From assembly GCF_003344045.1 (NCBI RefSeq), contig NZ_QFWX01000003.1:124001-188000 (forward strand): DNA of 64,000 bases, given 5' to 3'. The notes beneath the pieces are model-generated. The model was given only the letters and a program-made list of their open reading frames with translations. It searched no databases and was not told the origin of the DNA. Shown piece after piece: positions 18,198-28,432 of the stretch (positions are counted from its first letter, which is position 1; each line of letters opens with the position of its first letter). The DNA comes from Marinobacter vulgaris. Its GTDB lineage: Bacteria; Pseudomonadota; Gammaproteobacteria; Pseudomonadales; Oleiphilaceae. Made by a program: the position numbers and the translations under genes.

Positions 18198-18297
18198 GAG
18201 CGCAGAGGCCGTTCCGAAACACGCTGTGAATGCATCCCTGTACGCTCGGGCTCCGCCATCCATGGCTCCGCACGGTTTCGGAACGGCCTCTGCGCTC
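18198..18297. repeat. Perfect 23-bp inverted repeat element (REP-like) in the htpG leader
   Basis: Arms at 18198-18220 and 18275-18297 are exact reverse complements, each starting or ending with GAGCGCAGAGG/CCTCTGCGCTC. The centre contains further short dyads, such as GCCATCCATGGC near 18256. The size, GC-rich arms and intergenic position suggest a dispersed REP/BIME-like element, but no second copy is present in this window. Confidence 0.7.
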
Positions 18298-18368
18298 ACC
18301 CTCCAGATTGTGAGTAACGCCGGGCACATTTGTAGTGCCCAGATGCAAATTCGGGAGAAAAGAACGCT

Positions 18369-20261
18369 ATGACGGTTGAATCGCAAAAAGAAACACTGGG
18401 TTTTCAGACTGAGGTTAAGCAGCTGCTTAACCTGATGATCCATTCGCTGTATTCAAACAAGGAAATTTTTCTTCGGGAGCTGATCTCCAACGCGTCAGAC
18501 GCGGAAGACAAGCTCCGTTTTGCTGCTCTGAAAGACGACAGCCTGTTTGAAAATGATCCGGAGCTGAAGATTCGCCTGGATTACGATGCAGAGAAGAACA
18601 CCGTCACCCTGTCCGATAACGGCATTGGCATGACCCGTGATGACGTCGTCCAGAACCTGGGCACCATCGCCCGGTCCGGCACCGCGGAATTCCTGCAGCA
18701 GCTCTCCGGTGATGAGAAGAAAGACAGCAAGCTGATTGGTCAGTTTGGTGTCGGCTTCTATTCCTCGTTTATCGTTGCGGACGCAGTGGAAGTTTATACC
18801 CGACGCGCCGGTGCACCTGTCGAGGAAGGCGTGCACTGGGAGTCCAAAGGCGATGGTGAATTCACCATCGAGAATGTGGACCTCAATGAACGTGGTACCA
18901 CCATCGTTCTGCATCTGAAAGACGACGCCAAGGAATTCGCCGACGGCTTCCGCCTGCGCAACCTGGTGAAAAAGTACTCCGACCATATCTCGTTCCCGGT
19001 GGTCATGAAGTCCGAATCCGAGGAAGAGGGCGAGAAAGGTGAGTATGAAACCGTCAACGATGCCACTGCCCTGTGGACGCTCTCCCGCAGCGAGATCAAG
19101 GACGAAGAGTACAAGGAATTCTACAAGCACATCTCCCATGACTTTGAAGACCCGCTGACCTGGTCCCACAACAAGGTGGAAGGCAAGCTGGATTACACCA
19201 GCCTGCTGTACATTCCGGGCCGGGCGCCGTTCGATCTTTACAACCGCGAAGCACCCCGCGGCCTGAAGTTGTACGTGCAGCGTGTGTTCATCATGGATGA
19301 TGCCGAACAGTTCCTGCCGCTCTACCTGCGCTTTACCAAAGGCGTGATCGATTCCAATGACCTGTCGCTGAACGTTTCCCGTGAGATCCTGCAGAATGAC
19401 AGCACCGTGGACAGCATCCGTACCGCCGTTACCAAGCGGGTTCTGGACATGCTCTCCAAACTGGCGAAGAAAGAGCCAGAGAAGTACCAGCAATTCTGGA
19501 ACGAGTTTGGGACCGTACTGAAGGAAGGCCCGGCAGAAGATTTCAGCAACCGCGAGAAAATCGGCAGTCTGCTGCGGTTTGCGTCCACCCATACCGGTGA
19601 GGAGGCACAGACGGTCTCGCTTGATGAGTACATCGGCCGGATGAAGGAAGGCCAGAGCAAGATCTACTACATCACCGCTGATAACTTCATGGCGGCGAAG
19701 AGCAGCCCTCACCTTGAAGTATTCCGCAAGAAGGGCGTTGAGGTGCTGATCCTCTCCGACCGGATTGACGAGTGGATGATGGGTTATCTGAACGAATACG
19801 ATGGCAAGCAGTTCCAGGACGTGGCCCGCGGCGAACTCGATCTCGGCGATGTAGAAACCGAGGAAGACAAGAAGCACCAGGAAGAGGCGACCAAGGAACA
19901 CAAGGATCTGCTGGAACGCATCAAGGCGGCCCTGTCCGACCGGGTCCAGGATGTGCGTGTTACCAATCGTCTGACCGATTCACCGGCCTGTCTGGTGGTT
20001 GGCGACTTTGACATGGGCGCCCAGATGAAGAAAATCATGGAAGCTGCCGGCCAGAAAGTGCCCGACAGCAAGCCGATTTTTGAAATCAACGTGGACCATC
20101 CGCTGGTTCAGCGCCTGGAAAGTGAACAGGGTGAAGAGCGCTTCGGGGAACTGTCTGCGGTGTTGCTGGATCAGGCAACTCTGGCCAGCGGTGAACAACT
20201 GGAAGACCCCGGCGCCTACGTCAGTCGCCTGAATCGTCTGCTGCTGGAACTGGCGAACTGA
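18369..20261 (+). CDS. htpG: Molecular chaperone HtpG (Hsp90)
   Basis: A 630-residue bacterial Hsp90. The N-terminal GHKL ATPase has the family motifs [15 protein letters not shown] (around residue 40), DNGIGM (near 85) and GQFGVGFYS (near 125). The middle domain carries NVSREILQ, where the catalytic arginine lies, and the C-terminal dimerisation domain is complete. Compared with E. coli, the ATP-binding helix reads DAEDK instead of DAADK, a mild substitution. The gene lies downstream of a sigma-32 promoter with an unusually structured leader. The chaperone remodels client proteins together with DnaK during heat and oxidative stress. Confidence 0.97.
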   Translation: MTVESQKETLGFQTEVKQLLNLMIHSLYSNKEIFLRELISNASDAEDKLRFAALKDDSLFENDPELKIRLDYDAEKNTVTLSDNGIGMTRDDVVQNLGTIARSGTAEFLQQLSGDEKKDSKLIGQFGVGFYSSFIVADAVEVYTRRAGAPVEEGVHWESKGDGEFTIENVDLNERGTTIVLHLKDDAKEFADGFRLRNLVKKYSDHISFPVVMKSESEEEGEKGEYETVNDATALWTLSRSEIKDEEYKEFYKHISHDFEDPLTWSHNKVEGKLDYTSLLYIPGRAPFDLYNREAPRGLKLYVQRVFIMDDAEQFLPLYLRFTKGVIDSNDLSLNVSREILQNDSTVDSIRTAVTKRVLDMLSKLAKKEPEKYQQFWNEFGTVLKEGPAEDFSNREKIGSLLRFASTHTGEEAQTVSLDEYIGRMKEGQSKIYYITADNFMAAKSSPHLEVFRKKGVEVLILSDRIDEWMMGYLNEYDGKQFQDVARGELDLGDVETEEDKKHQEEATKEHKDLLERIKAALSDRVQDVRVTNRLTDSPACLVVGDFDMGAQMKKIMEAAGQKVPDSKPIFEINVDHPLVQRLESEQGEERFGELSAVLLDQATLASGEQLEDPGAYVSRLNRLLLELAN

Positions 20262-20294
20262 CGCCGGGATCCGGCCTACAGGTATCAGGATTCA

Positions 20295-20513
20295 ATGCAG
20301 CAGATTATCGTAGACATCGCAATCAGCCCTGACGAGTGGATCAAGCTCTATCAGGGCGTTGCCACCGATGTCCGCACCAGGGCCCGGGACGGGCGCTCTG
20401 TCCGCTTCCCGGCCCGTATCCTTTCGCGTTTTTACCTCAGGGATGGCATTTGCGGCAGTTTCCGGATTCTTTTTGACGACGCCGGGAAGTTCACAGCCAT
20501 TGAAAGGCTCTGA
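20295..20513 (+). CDS. DUF2835 family protein
   Basis: A 72-residue protein that matches the DUF2835 pattern: MQQIIVDIAISPDEWIKLYQG at the start, then RTRARDGRSVRFPARIL and the C-terminal FRILFDDAGKFTAIERL. The family is common in Pseudomonas and Marinobacter relatives and has no known function. It lies 34 bases after htpG on the same strand and may be read from the same promoter. Confidence 0.8.
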   Translation: MQQIIVDIAISPDEWIKLYQGVATDVRTRARDGRSVRFPARILSRFYLRDGICGSFRILFDDAGKFTAIERL

Positions 20514-20648
20514 CCGTTCACATTGCTTTAGTCATTGCCAAAAACTTTCGCCCCTCTTTTTTTAATTAATTGTATTAAACGAATGCGTCAAGTTACGTTA
20601 GTTGTTCCTGCCAGTCAGAAGAGCTTTTTGAGACTGTGGGAAAACCCG

Positions 20649-20685
20649 ATAGGTATTCACTATCCCGGGCATAATTAATACTCAG
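20649..20685 (+). promoter_or_regulatory. OxyR-type binding site upstream of katG
   Basis: The first half is a full ATAG-N7-CTAT element (20649-20663). After 7 bases comes a weaker second half, ATAA-N7-TCAG (20671-20685). This is the spacing of the OxyR tetramer motif ATAG-N7-CTAT-N7-ATAG-N7-CTAT. The site ends 21 bases before a -10-like TATAGT (20707-20712), so OxyR would sit next to the -35 region as in activated OxyR promoters. Confidence 0.65.
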
Positions 20686-20711
20686 AGCAGAGCCGTTTTT
20701 TTGTCCTATAG

Positions 20712-22940
<2,229 letters not shown>

Positions 22941-22955
22941 GACCTGCCAATGAAT

Positions 22956-22979
22956 GAGCACCCCGGTAACGGGGTGCTC
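22956..22979 (+). terminator. katG terminator hairpin
   Basis: A perfect 10-bp stem GAGCACCCCG / CGGGGTGCTC with a GTAA tetraloop lies 16 bases after the katG stop and is followed by TTCT. It is a strong hairpin with a short U-run. Confidence 0.75.
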
Positions 22980-23072
22980 TTCTACCAACTTGCTGCCAAA
23001 TTCCTTACAATCCCTCCCGCTGATTTCTGAACAACCTCAATCCGCACAGACCTCTTTTCTGCTGGAGCATTC

Positions 23073-24044
23073 ATGCGAATCATCCTCGCCCCGATGGAAG
23101 GGCTGGTCGACGCGCCAATCCGTGAGACGCTGACAAAAGTCGGTGGCATTGACCGGTGCGTGACGGAATTCATTCGCGTAACCCATGGCATGCTACCGCC
23201 CAGGGTGTTCTACAAGTACGCCCCGGAACTTTACAACCAGTCACTGACTGAAGTGGGTACCCCGGTGGCGGTTCAGTTACTCGGCTCAGACCCGCAGCAG
23301 ATGGCCCGTCATGGTGCAAAAGCGGCCGAACTGGGGGCAACCCGGGTGGATATCAATTTCGGCTGCCCAGCCAAGACCGTTAACAAGCACAAGGGTGGCT
23401 GCGTGCTGATGCGCGAACCGGAGCTCATGCACGGGATTGTGGCCGCCGTACGTCACGCTGTGCCTGTAAATGTGCCGGTTACCGCTAAAATGCGGCTGGG
23501 TTATGACGACCGCTCCATGGGTGTTGCCTGTGCCCAGGCACTGGAAGCTGCCGGCGCTGAAGAAATTGTTATCCACGCCCGTAGCAAGGTGGATGGCTAC
23601 AAGCCGCCCGCCTATTGGGAGGAAATTGCCCGGGCCCGGGAAGCGGTCAACACCCACATCATTGCCAATGGTGACATCTGGAGTGTTGCAGACTACTGGC
23701 GATGCCGGAAAGTATCGGGCTGTGAGGATGTAATGATCGGCCGGGGCCTGATTGCACGGCCGGATCTGGCCCGCCAGATCAAGGCAAGTCAGCAGGGCGA
23801 GACCATCGCGGACATGACCTGGCCGGAAGCGGTGATTCTGGTTCGTGAATACGCCAGCGTTCTGCAGGGTTGGCTGGAGGACCGCTATGTAACCGGTCGC
23901 ATCAAGCAGTGGCTCAACTTCCTGCGTCAGGGCTTTGCCGAAGCCGAAGCGCTCTGGCCCGAGGCCCGCAAGATCCGCCAGGTGGCGCCCATGATTGCCT
24001 GCCTGGAGCAGCCAGTTCCGCTTGCGGATTCCCGCGCCGCCTGA
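23073..24044 (+). CDS. dusC: tRNA-dihydrouridine synthase C (DusC-type)
   Basis: A 323-residue FMN enzyme that reduces uridine to dihydrouridine in tRNA D-loops. The barrel starts MRIILAPMEGLVDAPIRE. The catalytic cysteine is in NFGCPAKTVNKHKGG near residue 98. Phosphate and FMN contacts lie in KMRLGYDD, HARSKVDGY, NGDIWS and GRGLIARPDLA. The segment HARSKVDGYKPP and overall length resemble DusC, which modifies U16, more than DusA or DusB. It ends 15 bases from the convergent aldolase. Confidence 0.93.
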   Translation: MRIILAPMEGLVDAPIRETLTKVGGIDRCVTEFIRVTHGMLPPRVFYKYAPELYNQSLTEVGTPVAVQLLGSDPQQMARHGAKAAELGATRVDINFGCPAKTVNKHKGGCVLMREPELMHGIVAAVRHAVPVNVPVTAKMRLGYDDRSMGVACAQALEAAGAEEIVIHARSKVDGYKPPAYWEEIARAREAVNTHIIANGDIWSVADYWRCRKVSGCEDVMIGRGLIARPDLARQIKASQQGETIADMTWPEAVILVREYASVLQGWLEDRYVTGRIKQWLNFLRQGFAEAEALWPEARKIRQVAPMIACLEQPVPLADSRAA

Positions 24045-24059
24045 GGCTGGCCTTTCTGG

Positions 24060-25076
24060 TCAGCCTTCCATATCCGCTGAATAACGCCCCAGGGTTGCCA
24101 GGCTGTTAAGCTTTGCCCGTTTCAGCAGGGCGTTCTGGGCAGCACTGCGATTAGAGGAGATTCCGGCCCAGGCTTTTTGCGCGGGCTCCTGAAGCGCGCG
24201 ACCGTAGGAAAAGCTGAGTACCCACGGCATTGATGTGTTGCTGTTCATGGCGTTGAGGTTCCGGGTTGCCTCCTCCGGTGTCTGGCCCCCGGAGAGAAAG
24301 TTGATGCCGGGAACTGCCGCGGGCACCACTCTGCGAAACACCCGCAGGGTATGCTCTGCCACTTCCTCAGCACTGGTCTTCTGGCCAGTGGCGTTACCGG
24401 GCGTGACCATGCTGGGCTTGAGAATCATGGTCTCCAGTTCAACGCGGTGACGCTGCAGGGCCCGGAATACTTCGCTGATCACCGCCTCATTAACGTCAGC
24501 GCTGCGCTCAATCGTGTGGCTGCCATCGATCAGAACTTCCGGCTCAACGATGGGCACGACGCCGCAGGACTGGCAGATTGCCGCGTAGCGGGCCAGCACC
24601 TCGGCATTGGCTTCAATCGCGGCGCGGCTGGGGTTGGTTTCGGTGATATGGTAAACGTTACGCCACTTGGCAAACCGCGCACCCAGCTCCTTGTACTTCT
24701 CAAGCCGCTGGCCCAGCCCGTCCAGACCCTCGGTAATTTCATCACCCGGCGCGTTCACCATCGGGCCTTTGCCCTTGTCCACTTTGATACCGGGAACTAC
24801 ACCCCGGCTTGCGGCGACCGAAGAAAGCAGCTTGCCGTCGTTTGACTTCTGGCCCAGGGTTTCCTCAAACAGAATAACGCCGCTTACGTAGCTGCCCAGC
24901 TCCTGGGTGTCGAGCAGCAGGCTGCGGTATTCGCGACGTTTTTCTTCGCTGGACTCGACACCAACTGCCTTGAATCGCTTCGCGATGGTCGGATGGCTCT
25001 CATCCGCCGCAAGAATGCCCTTTCCGGGCTGAACCAGTTCGCGGATGGTGTTGTTCAGTTCTTCCTGAATGGTCAT
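24060..25076 (-). CDS. Class I fructose-bisphosphate aldolase
   Basis: A 338-residue metal-independent aldolase, interconverting fructose-1,6-bisphosphate with DHAP and glyceraldehyde-3-phosphate. Class I features are visible: GKGILAADESHPTIAKRF near residue 18, the GIKVDKG loop, and the Schiff-base lysine in MILKPSMVTPG near residue 219. FLSGGQTPEEATRNLNAMN follows for phosphate binding. AAGGAG lies just before the ATG. This type resembles eukaryotic aldolase and is found in some proteobacteria; in a marine heterotroph it probably serves gluconeogenesis. Confidence 0.95.
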   Translation of the reverse strand: MTIQEELNNTIRELVQPGKGILAADESHPTIAKRFKAVGVESSEEKRREYRSLLLDTQELGSYVSGVILFEETLGQKSNDGKLLSSVAASRGVVPGIKVDKGKGPMVNAPGDEITEGLDGLGQRLEKYKELGARFAKWRNVYHITETNPSRAAIEANAEVLARYAAICQSCGVVPIVEPEVLIDGSHTIERSADVNEAVISEVFRALQRHRVELETMILKPSMVTPGNATGQKTSAEEVAEHTLRVFRRVVPAAVPGINFLSGGQTPEEATRNLNAMNSNTSMPWVLSFSYGRALQEPAQKAWAGISSNRSAAQNALLKRAKLNSLATLGRYSADMEG

Positions 25077-25232
25077 CGTAAGCTCCTTATTCGACAGTGA
25101 CGGGCTGAGCAGGCACTTGTGTCATCATGTCATTGTAGATGGCGGTCTGGAATTTGATCTGCGCTAAGGCAAAAATCGATGCCATGATTTAGGCTGTAGA
25201 TGATAACAACAAGGAAGAGGGAATGTCTGAAT

Positions 25233-27293
25233 ATGAAAACCGTTGTCAGCATTAGCCAGGGATCCACCGAGTACGACTACGACCTCAAAACCGAGTTCCT
25301 GGGCCAGCCCTTCCGCATTATCCGTATTGGCACAGACGGCGACCTTGCCAGGGCAGAAGCGGCACTCGAATCAGTCCACGCCCAGGCGGATGCCATTGGC
25401 CTGAGCATGATCCCCGATCACTACGAAGTGGGTCGGGAGCAGCTAAAGCATCCGGACACGGCAAGGCTGGAGGCCTGTGTTCCGGACAAGCCGGTTACTA
25501 CCGGTGCCGGCCTGCGGGGAATTCTTCAGGAATGGGCGGTTCGCCATACCCAAACGGAGCTGGGACATTTCTTTGACAATGCGCGGGTGCTGTTCATGAA
25601 TGGCAAGGCGGGTTATCGCATTGCCAAGGCGCTTTCCGAGCACACGGATAATCTGTTTTTTGCCGACCCCTATACCGATTTTGGTGTACCCCGGCTGCTG
25701 ACATCGTTGAAACAGCTGGAAACCTACACCTCACTCACGGCGCCGGTAATGTTCCGGCCTGCAGCGGTGAAAACCGTCGAGACCCTGCTGCGGACTCCCC
25801 TGTATCGCCTCGGCGAGGGCCTTGTAAAAGGCGCTCTGCATCACGCAGTTGCCGATGCTCACGTTATTGTCGGGGCCATCGGCGACCTGGAGCATTTCAC
25901 TCACAAGGAGTTGGATGGCAAGACGCTGATCACCTCTCGCGTTACCGACTCCGCCCTCGACTGGATGCGTTCCCGGCGTGTTGCCATGGTGGTGGACTAC
26001 AGTCCGTGGCTGGAAGGCCGGCCAGTCGGGGTCAATTTGATGGAAGCAATGATCAGCGCAGCCCTTTCCAGGACACCGGGGCAGTTGGCGCCGGACGATT
26101 ATCTGGAGGTCATCCAGAGCCTTGGCATCGAGCCCCGCATCCTTTACCCGAATGGCTACCGTCGGATAAACCGGTTCGCTTTCGTGATCCATCCGCTTTC
26201 CCAGCAATATCTCACAAAAACGCCGCCCCTGGACTGGATTGCCAGTGTCTCACCGCCGATGGTGATGAACCTGGTGGAAAAGGCCGTGGCCTATACGCCG
26301 CCGTTTATCTACTCGAAGGTTTCCGGCATCCAGTCACCCACCGGCGAGGAGGTGGAGGGCTGGCTGATATCCGTAGGAGGTACGCCCCGGGAAATCATGG
26401 CCCACGATCCGGAGTTTACCTACGCCAGACTGTTGCAGGCCGCGGAGCTGGCGAAAAAGATGGGGGCACAGCTCATGGGGCTTGGCGCTTTCACCAAAGT
26501 AGTGGGTGATGCCGGCATCACAGTGGCAAAGCGGGCACCACTGCCGATTACCACCGGCAACAGCTATAGCGCCTCCGGCGCCCTCTGGGCGGCCCACGAT
26601 GCCATGAAAAAAATTGGCCTCGTAACCATTGGCCCCAGCGGAAAAGCCGCCGGCAAGGCGATGGTGGTTGGCGCCACCGGTGCCATCGGTTCGGTTTGCG
26701 CGCGCCTGCTCGCCAAGGCGGTGGATGAAATCTACCTGGCCGCGCCAGAGCCCGCAAAACTCCTGGCGCTCAAGGAAAGCATCGAGCAGGAAACACCGGG
26801 AGCCATCGTGCATGTTGCCGGCTCTGCGGAGCGGGATCTCGGCGAGATGGATATGATTGTCACCGCCACCTCCGGCGCCGGTAAGCGCATCCTGGACATC
26901 ATGAAAGTGAAACCCGGCTGTGTGATCACGGATGTTGCCCGGCCGCTGGACATTCCGGCAATAGACGTGGCCAAACGCCCGGATGTTCTGGTGATCGAAT
27001 CCGGCGAGATCAAGCTTCCCGGCGAGGTCCATATGAAAGACATCGGCCTGCCCAAAGGAATCGCCTATGCCTGTCTTGCGGAGACCATCGTGCTTGCTCT
27101 GGAGGGGCGGTTCGAGAACTTCACCCTTGGCCGGAATATCGAGTGGGAAAAAGTACGAGAAATATACAAGCTGGGACTGAAACATGGCATGAAGCTGGCC
27201 GCCATTTCAGGAGTAAATGGTGTATTCAGCGAGGAGGATTTCCAGAGGGTCAGGGTTTTGGCAGAGCAGGAGAGATCCCGGGCACCTGCTTGA
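25233..27293 (+). CDS. Two-part protein with C-terminal acyl-ACP-reductase-like (COG5322) dehydrogenase domain
   Basis: A 686-residue protein. From about residue 305 it resembles cyanobacterial long-chain acyl-ACP reductase (AAR). Shared blocks are LGAFTKVVGDAG, ITTGNSYSASGAL, the Rossmann motif VVGATGAIGSVCARLL, and ACLAETIVLALEGRFENFTLGRN. The last block contains Cys614, aligned with the catalytic Cys294 of Synechococcus AAR. AAR reduces acyl-ACP or acyl-CoA to fatty aldehyde with NADPH. The first 300 residues are not recognised; they include GYRRINRF near the junction and lack a signal peptide. Start 25233 is used because a purine-rich ribosome site precedes it. Substrate is inferred, not known; alternatives are other amino-acid or aldehyde dehydrogenases. 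Confidence 0.65.
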   Translation: MKTVVSISQGSTEYDYDLKTEFLGQPFRIIRIGTDGDLARAEAALESVHAQADAIGLSMIPDHYEVGREQLKHPDTARLEACVPDKPVTTGAGLRGILQEWAVRHTQTELGHFFDNARVLFMNGKAGYRIAKALSEHTDNLFFADPYTDFGVPRLLTSLKQLETYTSLTAPVMFRPAAVKTVETLLRTPLYRLGEGLVKGALHHAVADAHVIVGAIGDLEHFTHKELDGKTLITSRVTDSALDWMRSRRVAMVVDYSPWLEGRPVGVNLMEAMISAALSRTPGQLAPDDYLEVIQSLGIEPRILYPNGYRRINRFAFVIHPLSQQYLTKTPPLDWIASVSPPMVMNLVEKAVAYTPPFIYSKVSGIQSPTGEEVEGWLISVGGTPREIMAHDPEFTYARLLQAAELAKKMGAQLMGLGAFTKVVGDAGITVAKRAPLPITTGNSYSASGALWAAHDAMKKIGLVTIGPSGKAAGKAMVVGATGAIGSVCARLLAKAVDEIYLAAPEPAKLLALKESIEQETPGAIVHVAGSAERDLGEMDMIVTATSGAGKRILDIMKVKPGCVITDVARPLDIPAIDVAKRPDVLVIESGEIKLPGEVHMKDIGLPKGIAYACLAETIVLALEGRFENFTLGRNIEWEKVREIYKLGLKHGMKLAAISGVNGVFSEEDFQRVRVLAEQERSRAPA

Positions 27294-27343
27294 TGTATTG
27301 TGTAGGTTGGCATTGAGGCAAAAAGGCCAGGGAGGCCTGTAAA

Positions 27344-28408
27344 ATGACCTACATATTGTTGGCTCTGGCTCTGGTACTGCTTGCAGTTACTGTGCTCGGC
27401 AAGGTACGGCTTCACGACTGGTGGATACGTGCCTGTGAGTTTCCCCGGTTGCAGATAGTCGCGTTGGCGGTCATCACTTTCGTTGCGGCCCTGTTGATTG
27501 GGCAGGGCGAACAGCGGGTCTGGATCGTCGCAATCTGCATCGTCGTGCTGGTGCTGCAGTGCTATCGGATATTGCCGTGGACGCGCCTCTGGCCACTGCA
27601 GGTTCAGGCTGCGGAGCCCGGGAACGAAGACCATTGCGTCACCTTGATGGTTGCCAACGTGCTCACCAGCAACCGCAATAGCGAAGGGTTGATCCATCAG
27701 GTACGGGATCAGCAGCCGGATCTGCTACTGACCCTGGAATCCGATCAGTGGTGGGGTGATCAACTGGACGTTGCATTTGGCGACTGGCCTACCATTATTC
27801 GTGTACCCCTGGACAATCTTTACGGTATGCACCTGTATTCCCGCCTGCCGCTGGAGGAGGCGGAGGTAAAATATCTGATCCAGGACGATATTCCCTCAAT
27901 ACACGGCTGGCTGCGACTGCCCAGTGGCGATCGCATCCGCTTGCATGCTGTCCACCCACGCCCGCCCGCACCCAGTGAGAGCGAGGAATCCCTCTGGCGT
28001 GACGCGGAACTGCTACTGGTGGGACGAGAGGTCGAAAAAGGCGGATACCCCGCCATAGTGGCCGGTGACCTCAATGATGTTGCCTGGTCGAGAACCACCC
28101 GGTTGTTCTGTCACGTCAGCAGCATGCTGGACCCGCGTCGCGGGCGGGGTATGTTCAGTACCTTTCATGCAGAACGCTGGTATCTTCGCTGGCCGCTGGA
28201 TCATGTTTTCATCACTGAGCATTTCACCCTAAAACGACTGTGCCGTCTCAGCGCATTCGGGTCGGACCACTTTCCCATACTGGTCACTCTGTGTTTCCGC
28301 CCTTCCCGTAAAGACGAACATGAGGCACCTGAAGCCGATGGTGACGAGGTTCAGGAAGCTAAGGAGAATATCCGCGAGGGCAAGGCGCGGGAGCAGGACG
28401 ACAAATGA
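27344..28408 (+). CDS. Membrane-anchored endonuclease/exonuclease/phosphatase (EEP) family protein
   Basis: A 354-residue protein with three N-terminal membrane helices (about residues 1-85), followed by an EEP catalytic domain on one side of the membrane. EEP motifs are visible: TLMVANVLTSN near residue 100, LLLTLESDQWW, LYSRLPLE, the aspartate-asparagine motif AGDLNDVAWS, and the C-terminal SDHFPILVTL. A charged tail follows (EHEAPEADGDEVQEAKEN). Substrates of such membrane EEP proteins are often lipids or nucleic acids; none can be assigned. GGGAGG precedes the ATG. Confidence 0.85.
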   Translation: MTYILLALALVLLAVTVLGKVRLHDWWIRACEFPRLQIVALAVITFVAALLIGQGEQRVWIVAICIVVLVLQCYRILPWTRLWPLQVQAAEPGNEDHCVTLMVANVLTSNRNSEGLIHQVRDQQPDLLLTLESDQWWGDQLDVAFGDWPTIIRVPLDNLYGMHLYSRLPLEEAEVKYLIQDDIPSIHGWLRLPSGDRIRLHAVHPRPPAPSESEESLWRDAELLLVGREVEKGGYPAIVAGDLNDVAWSRTTRLFCHVSSMLDPRRGRGMFSTFHAERWYLRWPLDHVFITEHFTLKRLCRLSAFGSDHFPILVTLCFRPSRKDEHEAPEADGDEVQEAKENIREGKAREQDDK

Positions 28409-28432
28409 GTCGCCCTGTCAGCCCGCGGTCCC

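Larger units (their letters stand above)
17907..18368. other. Intergenic region and long htpG leader with heat-shock promoter and inverted repeat
   Basis: No supported gene lies in these 462 bases. From left to right the region contains a sigma-32 type promoter (18138-18165), a perfect 23-bp inverted repeat with a 54-base centre (18198-18297), a small hairpin GGGCAC/GTGCCC (18322-18340), and the htpG ribosome binding site GGGAG (18353-18357). The predicted transcript would thus carry a leader of nearly 200 bases containing the inverted repeat. Confidence 0.5.

Noticed and set aside
18322-18340. RNA thermometer at the htpG ribosome site
   Set aside because: The GGGCAC/GTGCCC hairpin lies upstream of GGGAG and does not pair with it.
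18495-19901. Long minus-strand open frame opposite htpG (468 codons)
   Set aside because: It mirrors the htpG codon pattern, has no ribosome site and gives no protein family resemblance.
24043-24066. Bidirectional terminator between dusC and aldolase
   Set aside because: A weak hairpin with one mismatch is present, but there is no convincing U-run on either side.
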